Assembly (NCBI RefSeq): GCF_000002875.2
Contig: NC_009419.2
Coordinates: 974,954 to 1,038,953 of the forward strand
DNA from: Leishmania infantum JPCM5
Lineage: Eukaryota > Euglenozoa > Kinetoplastea > Trypanosomatida > Trypanosomatidae
DNA length: 64,000 bases
Direction of reading: 5' to 3'
Shown here piece after piece: positions 8,801 through 17,880 of this stretch. Numbering within the stretch: the stretch's first letter is position 1; every line of letters begins with the position of its first letter. Under the pieces are notes generated by a model. It had not been told where the DNA came from and did no database searches. It was given only the letters and a program-made list of their open reading frames with translations. The position numbers were made by a program, and so were the translations under genes.

Positions 8801-11268
8801 CCTGCCATGTTCTGGGGTTGCTGATGGCGTCCCGGTGGGGCCTGTTGCTGCCGGAGCTGCGCGACCTTTTGCCTAGTTTGTCTATGTGCCGACTGCAGGA
8901 GCTGCTGCGGTTGCTGCGGCCCGCCCTCGAGCAGGAAGCACCGGTTGCAGCAGCGGAGATGATGGGCGTCGGCAGCGGCAACGTGCTGCTTGGTGCTGTA
9001 CGCCTGACTGCCCCGTCGTTCCTCGAGGTGGTGCAACGCGAGTCCCTTAAGCGAGTCGCGGATGAGCTGCAGGCCGAGAACGATCAACGCGTCTGGCATA
9101 CGCAACTGGCACAGTACTATCTCTCTATCGTCTATCGATGGCTGCAACCTGGCGCGGCGGCGGACGCGGTGCCCGCCAAGGTGCGTCGCGTGAACGACGC
9201 GTCGGCTGCTGAGGCGTACGTTCGCCCTGAAACGCAGGCGCTGCATCGACGCGCCATGAAGGAGGTGATTTATCACATGTCGCAGAGCGGCGACTTCTGG
9301 TCGAGGATGGATGTGACGATCTTGTCCGTGCCTTTCATGGAGCAGGTTTACGAGTTCGGGCTGGGCTACGCCTACCTGCGCGACCTAACGGCAGCCTTCA
9401 ACGAGCGCTACCAGCGCCACCTCCTTGGCGAGGACATCGGCGAGCCATCGTGGCAGCAGCACCCGCTCGCCACTGAAAACGACGGAGCCGAGATCGCCGC
9501 GGTGGCGGCAGACGAGGCACAGGCGAGCAGCACTCCTGCGTCGGTCGAGTCGAGCCGCTACGCCCTTCCTGCAGTGCTGATTCGCATGCGAGACTATATC
9601 TGCTTTGCCCGCCAGTACGGCCTGCTTCTGTCTCTGCATCCAACCCTCGTGGCGCAAGTCGCATTGCAGATCCCGGCGAGCCTCCTGAACTCTGTCCAAC
9701 GTGATGCCGTCACGTTCCTCTGCCGTCAGCTGCAGGACAACGGCGGATTTGGGGGGAGCAGGGCATCTCTGTCGCGCGTCTTCTTCTCCATGACGCCCGC
9801 GGCAGCTAAAACAGAAGGGAAGCAGCCGATTCATCTGCGTCCCATCACGTGCGCCGCCTTCCTGCCGAATCGACTCTTTGTGGTGACGGCTAGCAGTGAT
9901 CGCTCGCTGGCGTGGGTGAATCCAGAGAGCGGAAAGGTGGCGTGGTACGCCCGGCAACCGACGGCAGCGGTGGAGTCGCTCACGGTGTGCCGCACTAGTG
10001 CTTACGTCGCTGCTGTGTCGGAGGATCGCACGGTGTGGGTGTACGACGGCCTCCAGGGCACTCTCGTCTCGCAGTGCCGCGGAAGCAAGTGGTTTGATGC
10101 CCCCATCGCGTCCCTCACATTCTCGGCTAGGGGTCGCTATCTCTGGGTCGTGACAACGGACGCGCGCGTGCGCTGCTTTGCCTGCGAGTCTGGCCAGCTG
10201 CGGTGCACGATGAGCTTGTCGAAGCTGCTGCAGGTGTGCGTCGATGAGGCATCGGCTAACGGGGAGAAGACGCAGCTGGTGGGTGCAGGGGCTACCGCAG
10301 CAGAGGAGGGGATGCCCCTCGCCTCTGGTGAGTGGCGCCATCGCCGCCACTATCTGCACGTGCTCGTAGACGCTGAGGACGACGAAGTGTGCACGACGGT
10401 CGTGGCAACGGAGCTGCGGCAGTGGCGTCTGCGTCCGTGGGATGAGCTACTGCCGGCGACAGAGGAAGTCGGCCAGCCAGCACACAAGAGCACAACCCTC
10501 ATTGCATGTGAGATGACAATGCGCTGCTCTCTTAGCAAGGCGCCAGCAAGTGCCTCGGATGGTCCGTTAGGGTATAAGTTCATGAAGTTATGGGAGCCGG
10601 CTAGCGTGCGGCCACCCCACATGTGCATTCTGGCGGCGCCACACACCGAACCCGAGGTGCAGCTATTCACGCTGGAACACACCACTGGCAATCCACGGCT
10701 GGTGGTGCGGTTCCCGCTTGTCGCGTCTTCGAGCAGCGACTCAGGCGCGGCGCCAGCGGCACAGGAAGTCTCCCTGATGTGCACGTCGCCGGACGGTCGA
10801 TGGGTCGCCGTCGGGTTGATTGGCGGCGCTGTCAGCCTCTTCTGCATCGGCGCTGCATATCACGCGTCGCAGAGGCAGCAGCAGCACCAGGCGGGCGGAG
10901 CCCTGGTGTGTAGGCCGACGTGCGTCTACACGAGTCTGATGCCGACACCAGGTATGTCGGCAGCTCCGCTGCGCTCTCTTACGTTTCACCGCGATGGCCT
11001 CTTTTTGTTTGCACTTGGCAACTGCCTTACCTGCTGGCGCCTGCCCGACGCCGCTTCTGTGACGCTCCAGACCGACGCAGCGGAGGCCGTGCGCAGCACC
11101 GCAGATGGCCAGTACTTGTGTTCACACACACCGACGTGTCTCGCCGTGCTGCCGCCACCGACGCCATGCAAGAGCGACGCGGAGCTACCTAGAAACATCG
11201 CTGAAGTGGCCGTCGGCGATGACACGGGCCACGTGACTCTACTCACGTTGTGGCGGCAGCTCATCTAG
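5890..11268 (+). CDS. LRR / NACHT-like (degenerate P-loop) / WD40 repeat protein
   Basis: A 1792-residue protein with three recognisable parts. Residues about 60-157 hold leucine-rich repeats (VVDLSHNYVG, LSALDLSDN, LRVVKLNGT). Residues about 240-520 resemble the DUF4062-type segment that precedes NACHT in TEP1, NWD1 and NPHP3 (FDNEVRLLCNEVFPRLNQ). A NACHT-like core follows: residues 623-634 (LLLHGTDAASLA) sit where the Walker A loop should be but lack GK[ST], while residues 765-775 (FVVLLDGLEEL) are a good Walker B. Helical sequence continues to about 1300, then several WD40-type repeats run from about 1316 to the C-terminus (TASSDRSLAWV, AAVSEDRTVWVYD, SPDGRWVAVG). This is the layout of a STAND/NLR-type scaffold, but ATP binding looks lost. 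Function and location are unknown. The start follows the predicted splice site; another Met lies at residue 33. Confidence 0.75.
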   Translation: MHSVSVAAASHVTAVNSALARGAEASSVDDPSMANKFEACCRALSHKVNKAVVEQLPALQNGSVVDLSHNYVGAAGLQAIAVILQHNPNVTEVRAPRNGLTNDAVVLFCRAMRGHQQLSALDLSDNPDVSLAGGLALVNLAQQTPSLRVVKLNGTHVLAAVLDKLTHALEYNASHHGTTSPGVVAALSTAAVVASSSTSPSSAAVAMADEARTLQTLRARVEAALEEGYLIPPASPQTGWRVLDVPILAPPLLFDNEVRLLCNEVFPRLNQEFASHRVILCPVVVGGGAGAVEGDDKVSDSAVRRRPHRTAGSYNRALHFRPVSDVTSIVERGRFVTIELVGDLPGDYAQLAASAMLRLQGIPQSTPQRVESHDDDEPEEAAAPLQPVLYEAHEAALRYTRWLLVATRRDTGTLKVPAALAPLLTADPIIAHPDRHRSVVRTIFVADEGPSPTAAGPAKVAEGSRTGATSASGAIPTSLEWDYATEEYQWRRHVDWREHVVATAPVAELVIPQYTATFDCIDAQGGVRLKHLDGFQMAVYARLRTVLEACVAAEARKREAREAAESDAGAKSLSRLLRSIGTQRARDTTYIQALAAASSGAAKKNLMNRMIIYAANPPSRNMLLLHGTDAASLASLMARGAARLQTLQHAYTLAVYTARSALLHEEPTELRSVMTHVVSQLTKDAAVLRYVNAEVEIERLSAFFLQVISGSLASKNVGRPPHASAATTAAARAMCEAGLPGYVAQYTLNTDEEASAGNTASAHAFVVLLDGLEELAMPVQPCGALVHPPGSSGNIAGGGGAEPSSWLTERTAQMSFSAAPSGVTSKTQSKPRKTPMDWLLPRALARYVRLIASCLSNSAAFSSFDHLGRDSVDMLSFGAVSANEVEQYLSPASLARAGLVLSEDEYECARSKRDAPIAEYMNYLLDAARNVHEAPGFLTQLQVIQTFPDTLQEAAQGVYDRLVHTFGLPVTCHVLGLLMASRWGLLLPELRDLLPSLSMCRLQELLRLLRPALEQEAPVAAAEMMGVGSGNVLLGAVRLTAPSFLEVVQRESLKRVADELQAENDQRVWHTQLAQYYLSIVYRWLQPGAAADAVPAKVRRVNDASAAEAYVRPETQALHRRAMKEVIYHMSQSGDFWSRMDVTILSVPFMEQVYEFGLGYAYLRDLTAAFNERYQRHLLGEDIGEPSWQQHPLATENDGAEIAAVAADEAQASSTPASVESSRYALPAVLIRMRDYICFARQYGLLLSLHPTLVAQVALQIPASLLNSVQRDAVTFLCRQLQDNGGFGGSRASLSRVFFSMTPAAAKTEGKQPIHLRPITCAAFLPNRLFVVTASSDRSLAWVNPESGKVAWYARQPTAAVESLTVCRTSAYVAAVSEDRTVWVYDGLQGTLVSQCRGSKWFDAPIASLTFSARGRYLWVVTTDARVRCFACESGQLRCTMSLSKLLQVCVDEASANGEKTQLVGAGATAAEEGMPLASGEWRHRRHYLHVLVDAEDDEVCTTVVATELRQWRLRPWDELLPATEEVGQPAHKSTTLIACEMTMRCSLSKAPASASDGPLGYKFMKLWEPASVRPPHMCILAAPHTEPEVQLFTLEHTTGNPRLVVRFPLVASSSSDSGAAPAAQEVSLMCTSPDGRWVAVGLIGGAVSLFCIGAAYHASQRQQQHQAGGALVCRPTCVYTSLMPTPGMSAAPLRSLTFHRDGLFLFALGNCLTCWRLPDAASVTLQTDAAEAVRSTADGQYLCSHTPTCLAVLPPPTPCKSDAELPRNIAEVAVGDDTGHVTLLTLWRQLI

Positions 11269-13695
11269 AGAGAGAAATCGAAAAAGCGCTTTGAAGCGGA
11301 GTGAAGAAGCGATGGCGTGCCGGCCGGCGGCACGTCGGGTGGGGGGATTCGATTGCCAGCGGGTGTAGTGAAGACGTGGTGCTCTCTCTCTCTATCTCTT
11401 TGCGCGGCTCTGTGTGTGTGTGTGTGTCCTGTGTTGGGTGCGCTTTAGTGTGTGATGGGGCTCTCTCGGTCCCGCAAGCGTTTATATGCGACTCGGTCGC
11501 CTTTGTTTTACTGGCTCGCTTGCTTTCTTTCTTTTCCCGCATCTCTTTTCCGTGGTCCCTCCTCCGCGTACTTCCTCTCCTCTCATTTGGCGCGCGCGCG
11601 TCTGCCTGTCTCTCTGTGTGCGTGTGCCGGTTCTGTCGTCCTATCGTTGTCCTTCTTCAACTTTCCACTTGACCCCCTCACCCCAAACTGAGTGAGGCGC
11701 ACCAGAACGGCGAAAAGGGAGCTGAAATGTGAACGAGCGACAAAGAGAGCAGACTCGCGCGCGGTCTCAGCGAGTTGTCCAAAACCGCCACACGTATACC
11801 TTCCTCCCTCCTCGTCAGTTATGCCGCATCGGCACCACAGGCTCGACGAGGAGAACCCGCGCCCCTCTCTTTTCTTTCGGGTTCGAAAGGAGGCACGATG
11901 TACAGTAGCAGCGGGCGTTTTTTCTTTTTCTTTATTACGTTTCTTTTCTTTGGAATATCACACGGTTTTGGTATGCTGAGGGCATGTGACACACGTGCCA
12001 CCGCCACATGTGTCTGCGTGTGTACGGCATGCATGTATACATGCGTGTGGGTGCCGGGGTGGTACGTTGGGGAACGTGCGATGACCCGTTTTGCTTCTTT
12101 GATAGAGGTGCTCGAATCCCTCTCCCAGTGTCGCTTGTCCGATTCAATCATGTATTCTTCACGTCTCTCCTCTTTTTTCGCCTTTGTGACGTTGCACGAT
12201 GCAGAGTTGCGTTGTGTGTGTTTGTGTGCAGCGAAGAAGGAAACCCAAGAAAACAGAATAGATGGGGTCAAAGGCCAAGAAAAAGTAATCCAGCGGCGCC
12301 TGCAGCTCCTCAAGTTCAGAGACGCATACATACACACAGACCTACGCTCAGGCCTCACCGGGCACTTAATTGAGCACATCGCTCTGCGAAGACGCTGGAG
12401 GCGGCGCGAAACACTGGGGAAACGGGAGAGACGCGCAGCTCACCTCAGCACTGGTTTTTTATTGTTTTCTGGGCGACAACGGACGATAGAGAGGTGGGGG
12501 TGGGGGGAAAGAGAGACAGTGAGGCAGGGATGACCAGTGGAGTGATCCATCGCCCTTTCCGCAGTGGTATCTCCGTTTCAGCCCTCACACCCGCACATCA
12601 ACGCACATCATTGCATCAACTCTCTTCTGCTTCGCCGTCTGCTCTCTCTCCCCAGTATCATTGGCATTGACTGTTCACCGAGGACACGCGCTCCAATATC
12701 CGAAACGGCGCCCGGAAGCGCACGGGGCCGTTTGAGTGGCCTGCTTCTTGTGCTTTCTGCATACTTGAATACACCTTCACACTCACGGAGACAGCAACAG
12801 CACGACACACACACACACACACACAAACAGTCACGAAGCGAAGCCGAGGAACGTGAAGGGAACACCTTTCTCACAGGGGCGTGGCGGATACGCAGCGGTC
12901 CTGATTGTTTAGCGCTAGCGGTGGCGCGTTGCCGGTGCCCGCGCATTGCGTACGCCTTCTTTGGTTTCTCGAAGGTATTTGTCTCTCTTCTTCGTCCACT
13001 GGCGTTCTCTCTTCCAGCGCACAGAGGGACGCGCGCGCGTTGTGAGTGAGTGTGTGTGTGAGACGGTGTTGTATTCGTCCGCAAGGTCAGCTCCAGCTGC
13101 TTCCCTCTTTTTTCCCATTTTGATGCCTTCCTTTCATCATTGTACGACGTCATCTGCGTTGGGCGACTTCTTCTCTCTCTGTTGTTGTTCGTAGAGGCAA
13201 AGAGGATAAAGCGCGGTCACACGTTCCGCGTGTGTCTTGCTTGCCTGCGTCTCTGCATGTGCAGGTGCGCCCGCGTCGCGGTGGCCGTCCCCCGGTAGCT
13301 CGGAACAGCGTGAGGGAAGAGAGGGCGCAGGGGCACTCGTCAACGGGTGCGTGCCTTTGCTGCCTCCCTCCCCCCTCCTCTCACTCACTCATCTTAGCTG
13401 CTCGACCATCTTTCCTGTGCTCCTCGTGTGAGCCACAACAAGGAGCAGAAACGAGAGACCAAGACAATCCAATCAAATCTCTTCAGCGCCGATTGAGGGT
13501 GACCCCGCGAAAGAAAGAAAGCGCGCGCCCATACGCACACGCACAGAAACACGCACCAAGGTTGCATGCCGTGGGATCATCATCAACCGCTCTCTTGTAG
13601 AATCAAGAAGACGGTAGGCTTCAGGCTTCATTGTGAGCAAAAATTAGCCACGCTCGCAATCGAAAGAATTCTCATCGCTCCCACAAACGTGCCTC
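11269..13695. other. Intergenic/UTR between NLR-like gene and USP
   Basis: About 2.4 kb without a supported gene. It holds (GT)n near 11411-11428, an uninterrupted (AC)n run at 12805-12825, several T runs and C/T tracts. Small open frames here have skewed composition and no recognisable motif. Confidence 0.6.
13586..13600 (+). promoter_or_regulatory. Predicted spliced-leader acceptor for USP gene
   Basis: The tract ccgctctcttgtag ends in AG at 13599-13600. There is no ATG between it and the start codon at 13696, giving a 95 nt 5' UTR. Confidence 0.4.
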
Positions 13696-16467
13696 ATGTC
13701 GGACACCACCGGCAACCCTTTCTTGCGTAGTCAGCAGCAAGGGAGCAAAAGCGTGATGCAGGGAAGGCGTCGCCTCCGCGCCAAGTCGTCCACTGTACGC
13801 GCGTCTGTGCAGCGAGCCTCTCGGAAGCCAAGCGCCGCCGATGCAACTGCTGCCGCCTCCACCGTGGCACCGGCACCCCCCGTTTTGGCGTTGCGGAAGT
13901 TCGGTTCTGCAAAAAAGGCTGCAAGAGACGCGGACGGCAACACCACGCCCAAAGCAAATGGCCTTCACGGGTACAACCAAAGGTCTCTGGGAGCGTCGCA
14001 CGGCGATGTGTACAGTTTCAACACTTCCCTAGAGCACAGAACTCTGACCGCGACCAACAGGCGTGCCGAGTTGCCAAACGTCTTCGGCACCGATTCGCCG
14101 TCTGCTGCGCCGGTTTCCACTCTTGACGATTCACATGTGTGCCCGGACAGCACAGCGACAAAAGGGCCGCTGACGGGCGCCTCAGAGACCTCTTCGTGCG
14201 ACGCGCTGTCATTTGGTGTGAATGGGGGATCCGATGTGTTCAACTCTTACCCTCTGCGGCCGCTGAGGGGGCCAAGGCGAGGTGCTGGGAGCAGGTCTGC
14301 CGAATCCGACTCGGCAGCTGCAAAGGAGTCACTCTGTAGTCGAACCGGCGGTGCTGCATTCGAAAATGCTGGCGCGGAACAGCGCGGAGCCCGAGGCGGG
14401 TCCCTTCTCGCTTACTCATCCGATGCGGCGACTCAGAACAAGACGACGCCGCCCCCGCGTGCGCGTCTGAACCGACCTTCAAAACGCAGCTACCCTCCTA
14501 GCACTCCCGCAGCGAAAGGGGTCCATCCCCGGAACGTCTCAGAGAATCTGGGCGGCACCATTAGGGCCACAGCGATGATCAACAGTGCCGACTCAAGCAA
14601 TGTGCTTGCCTCTCCTCCACTATCCGTTTCTCACAGCCGCAATACAGGATCTGATGACGATGCAGCATCCATCACCAGTGCGCGACAGACTGTGCGAGAG
14701 CCGGATGAGGCAGGTGCAGCAAGAGCGTTGTTGGTGGTGCCGGAGCTGTCTCCTAGCAACGGGTCTACGCCACCTCATCAACGCCTCTCTCTCGTTAGCG
14801 GGTCCCTTCCCTCGCCGTCACAGGAGGGCATGACGACTGTGGCCGAGAAGAAAAGCACGGAAAGCGTCGACTCTTTTTCCGACAAAGGATTGTTTTCCTC
14901 TCGCGCACTGCGCCTCGAGCCTCAGGCTCCGTCGATGCAGCTTTCAGGATCTGCAGAGGTGACCAAGGCGTCATCGTCGTCGACGCCAATCCGTAGCAGT
15001 GCATCTACCACTGTGAAGACGGTGTCGGCGCTCTCCATCGCTCGACTGCACGCAGCGCCGATTCCGCTGCGCAATTTCGGTGCGACGTGCTATCTGAACT
15101 CGGTAGTGCAGTGCCTGCTATGCACACCTGGCCTGCTCCGCACGTTGAACATTGAACGTCAACGCATCGTGCGCGAATGGGAGGGGAGGCGCCGCTTCGA
15201 GGAGAAGCGAAAGCCGGACGATGCCCAACGGCGCAGCTGCGCTGAGCACAAGGCCCCGGCGACGTCTTCGCTGATTGATTTGGGCACCGCGCGCCCCGCG
15301 CACCACATCGCGGTTCAGCAGCTTCTTCTCAGTCTCAAGGCGGCTTGTGCGGAGTGTAACAATGAGTTTTCGTCTAATGGACAGAAAGACGCGCATGAGT
15401 TTCTCATCACGCTGCTGGGGGTGATCGACAAGGAGGTTTGCCGCAGCAAGCCAGGCAACCAGGAAACCTTCAAAGACTTTGAAGATGAGAAAAAGAGTGA
15501 TGTGTACGCGCGATGGGTGAGCTGGATGCAGCAGGAAAACGACTCGACCGTGTACGACTTTTTCGGCGGAATCACCGGCTGCACCGTCAAGTGTTCTAGC
15601 TGCGAACTGACTTCCTACCGCTTTGAAGTGCTGCTGCACATCTCCTTGCCCATATCTTACCGTTCCCGCTCACAGGGCGGCGGAACCGACATCCGGTTGC
15701 CCGTTGGGGAGCTCGACGGCAAGGCGAAGCCTAAAGGGGTCGCTGCCGTTGACGAGTTGTTGCGCGAGATGTTCTTTAGCGAGCGTGGGGAGTCCCTGAA
15801 TGGTCCGATGCAGGTGACGTGCGACCGCTGCAAGCAGCTGCGAGACAAACGCATATGGTATTCAATGGAGTATTGGCCGCCGATTCTGGTGCTTCATCTG
15901 AAGCGCTTCAACAATGCTGGAGTCAAGAATGAGACGGCGGTGGTGTTTCCGTACACGTTTCACCCGCACCGGTACGTCAAGTATCAGCTGTACGGTGTCT
16001 GCTGCCACCGCGGCACTTGCTCCTCCGGGCACTACACGGCGTACACGTACGTGCAGGAGGATGACAAGAAAGCAGTAGTGCGGAAAAAAGCCCCCACTGT
16101 TGCGGCGTTCTCCGATTTCTACAACCCCTCACTGAAAGGCACGCAAAGCGATCGCATCTTCAGCCCCCAGAAGCTCCCGCGCAGGGGTGGCGTCGGTATC
16201 TTCGGCTGGTTTGACGGCGTCAGCATAGGAAATGGCGACAATAATGCGCGGGCTAGTAGTGAGGCATTGAGCCACAAAGGAAACGGAAGGGCTGATGGAA
16301 AAGATCGGGCTCGTTCGGCAGGGAGGACGGCGAAGGCTGGCAAGTGGTATCTCTGCAACGACAAAAATATCACCGAGGTGTCGGCGCCGGACGTGCTGTC
16401 GATGACGAAGGAGGCATACATTCTTTTCTACCGGCGCGTTGATGATGGAGATGTGATGGTCATCTGA
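13696..16467 (+). CDS. Ubiquitin carboxyl-terminal hydrolase, USP family (C19)
   Basis: This 923-residue cysteine protease should remove ubiquitin from proteins. The catalytic domain occupies roughly residues 455-915. The Cys box reads NFGATCYLNS with nucleophile C465, and the His box reads SSGHYTAYTYV with H779. The third catalytic position is N888 in KWYLCNDKNITEV, where many family members have Asp or Asn. A structural zinc site is likely from C633/C636 (KCSSC) and C709/C712 (CDRC). Residues 1-450 are Ser/Thr/Ala-rich, low in complexity and probably disordered. About 108 residues separate His and Asn boxes, whereas USPs commonly have about 15-25, so a basic low-complexity insert of roughly 90 residues lies there. 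The domain resembles the USP17/36/42 group, but orthology is not certain. All key residues are present, so it should be active. Confidence 0.9.
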   Translation: MSDTTGNPFLRSQQQGSKSVMQGRRRLRAKSSTVRASVQRASRKPSAADATAAASTVAPAPPVLALRKFGSAKKAARDADGNTTPKANGLHGYNQRSLGASHGDVYSFNTSLEHRTLTATNRRAELPNVFGTDSPSAAPVSTLDDSHVCPDSTATKGPLTGASETSSCDALSFGVNGGSDVFNSYPLRPLRGPRRGAGSRSAESDSAAAKESLCSRTGGAAFENAGAEQRGARGGSLLAYSSDAATQNKTTPPPRARLNRPSKRSYPPSTPAAKGVHPRNVSENLGGTIRATAMINSADSSNVLASPPLSVSHSRNTGSDDDAASITSARQTVREPDEAGAARALLVVPELSPSNGSTPPHQRLSLVSGSLPSPSQEGMTTVAEKKSTESVDSFSDKGLFSSRALRLEPQAPSMQLSGSAEVTKASSSSTPIRSSASTTVKTVSALSIARLHAAPIPLRNFGATCYLNSVVQCLLCTPGLLRTLNIERQRIVREWEGRRRFEEKRKPDDAQRRSCAEHKAPATSSLIDLGTARPAHHIAVQQLLLSLKAACAECNNEFSSNGQKDAHEFLITLLGVIDKEVCRSKPGNQETFKDFEDEKKSDVYARWVSWMQQENDSTVYDFFGGITGCTVKCSSCELTSYRFEVLLHISLPISYRSRSQGGGTDIRLPVGELDGKAKPKGVAAVDELLREMFFSERGESLNGPMQVTCDRCKQLRDKRIWYSMEYWPPILVLHLKRFNNAGVKNETAVVFPYTFHPHRYVKYQLYGVCCHRGTCSSGHYTAYTYVQEDDKKAVVRKKAPTVAAFSDFYNPSLKGTQSDRIFSPQKLPRRGGVGIFGWFDGVSIGNGDNNARASSEALSHKGNGRADGKDRARSAGRTAKAGKWYLCNDKNITEVSAPDVLSMTKEAYILFYRRVDDGDVMVI

Positions 16468-17279
16468 CCGGGGGCGGCCTCTGTACGGGTAGAATGCCAC
16501 CGCCGCCGCCCTGTCTTTCAGTTCTTGTCTCTGTTCTCGAGCGTGTTAGGAGGTGTGAATCCGTGCGGGGTAGTTTTCGCCGTGGTGATGGCGCCCCGCT
16601 CTCTTTCGCGCACACCATCACCCTTTTCCCCTTCGCTGCTGATGCTCGTTCCGCAGCCGCCTAGGCCCGACTTCGTGCATGCGACGTACAGTACATCATG
16701 CGCGAATAGAAGGGATGCATGCTCTTCAAGACTTTGGCGCACATATCTGTCTCCAGCTGCGAGTCTTTTCGCATTGCACTCTTGCCGCACCGTGTATGAT
16801 AGGCTGTGTGGCTATCATATCTGCACTTCTATATTGCAGAGTCAACCGGCAATGAAACCAACTTTTCCGCTCTGCTGCTCTTTTTTTCCGTTCGCGTGTT
16901 TATGTTTTCGTGCCCTTCCGAAAAAAAAAGCGTATCGGACTTATTTCGTGCTCGTGCAGGGGAGCTGGGAATAACCTCAGGTACATATATTTTTTGTTTT
17001 CTTTTCGTCATCGTCGCTGTTGCGATTCAGGGTGAACAGGGAGAACAGGCGGCCTGCGCTCAGGCGACCTTTGCCACGGATCGTTCGCGGTATTCCTCTC
17101 ATAGGTGATGCGTGCGACGGGGCCTTTTCCGTCTCTCCTGCTTGTGAGAGGCACCGCATCACTGTTTCCATCTTACTTGCTCCTTCTCTGCCTTGCTCTC
17201 TTCCAGCGTGGTCTCTGCTGCCTTTTTCGTTTTGCTCCCTTTTGTGTTTGCTGCTCTGCTTCTGAGTGTTTCCTGTCCC

Positions 17280-17880
17280 TGATGGCAGAGGCCACCCCTG
17301 TGCGTGTGGTGCCGCAGGGCCCAGTGCAACCCCCATCCCCCATTGTGGAGGGAAGCCGAAAAGCAGCCCCCTCCCCCCTCTCTGTCCCCGCCCATGCTGA
17401 ACCACCTCTGGTGGGGGGACAGGGCCAGCTGCCCACAACACAGAGAGAGGCCAGAGTGACTCACCTCCACTGATGTCGGCGGCCAGGCCATGGATGGTGT
17501 TGTGCGCGAGCGGGCGGTGACAGCGAACAGGCTTGTATCATTCATGTGATAGGCGAAGTTCCAACAGATCTCGAACACATCCTACCCCCCCCCTCCCTGG
17601 CCCTCGAACTGCCCTGCTGGTATGGAGACCCTGAGTCCACCCCTCCTTCCGAGAGGGACGAATCAAGTGCCTGCCGGCATGATGGGAGCGGTTGCGAGGC
17701 GACCTGCAAGGCGAGTGGGTGGACAGAGTTCGAGGCAGGGGCCGCGCCCAGATGACTGGGTCGGCACACTGGCTGTAACGCGCGTATGCCGCTGCTTTGC
17801 ACCATGTGAGGGGTCTCTGTGGTGAGGCTGGGGGTAGTAGAGGGGCGCTCAGGTGGCGTTTTGCGGCAGAATGGAGATGA
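17280..17880 (+). repeat. Candidate SIDER2-type degenerate retroposon in the USP 3' region
   Basis: A compact GC-rich element of about 600 bp lies in otherwise T-rich spacer, about 0.8 kb after the USP stop codon. Its left part contains gtgtggtgccgcagggccc, which recalls the GTGGTGCCAGGG core of the 5' signature shared by trypanosomatid ingi/SIDER retroposons (from memory). It ends in a purine/A-rich stretch (gagatgataaaagga) at about 17875-17890. Size, composition and 3'-UTR location fit SIDER2 elements, which average about 550 bp and influence mRNA stability and translation in Leishmania. It has no coding capacity. Without a comparison to other copies the call remains provisional. Confidence 0.5.
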
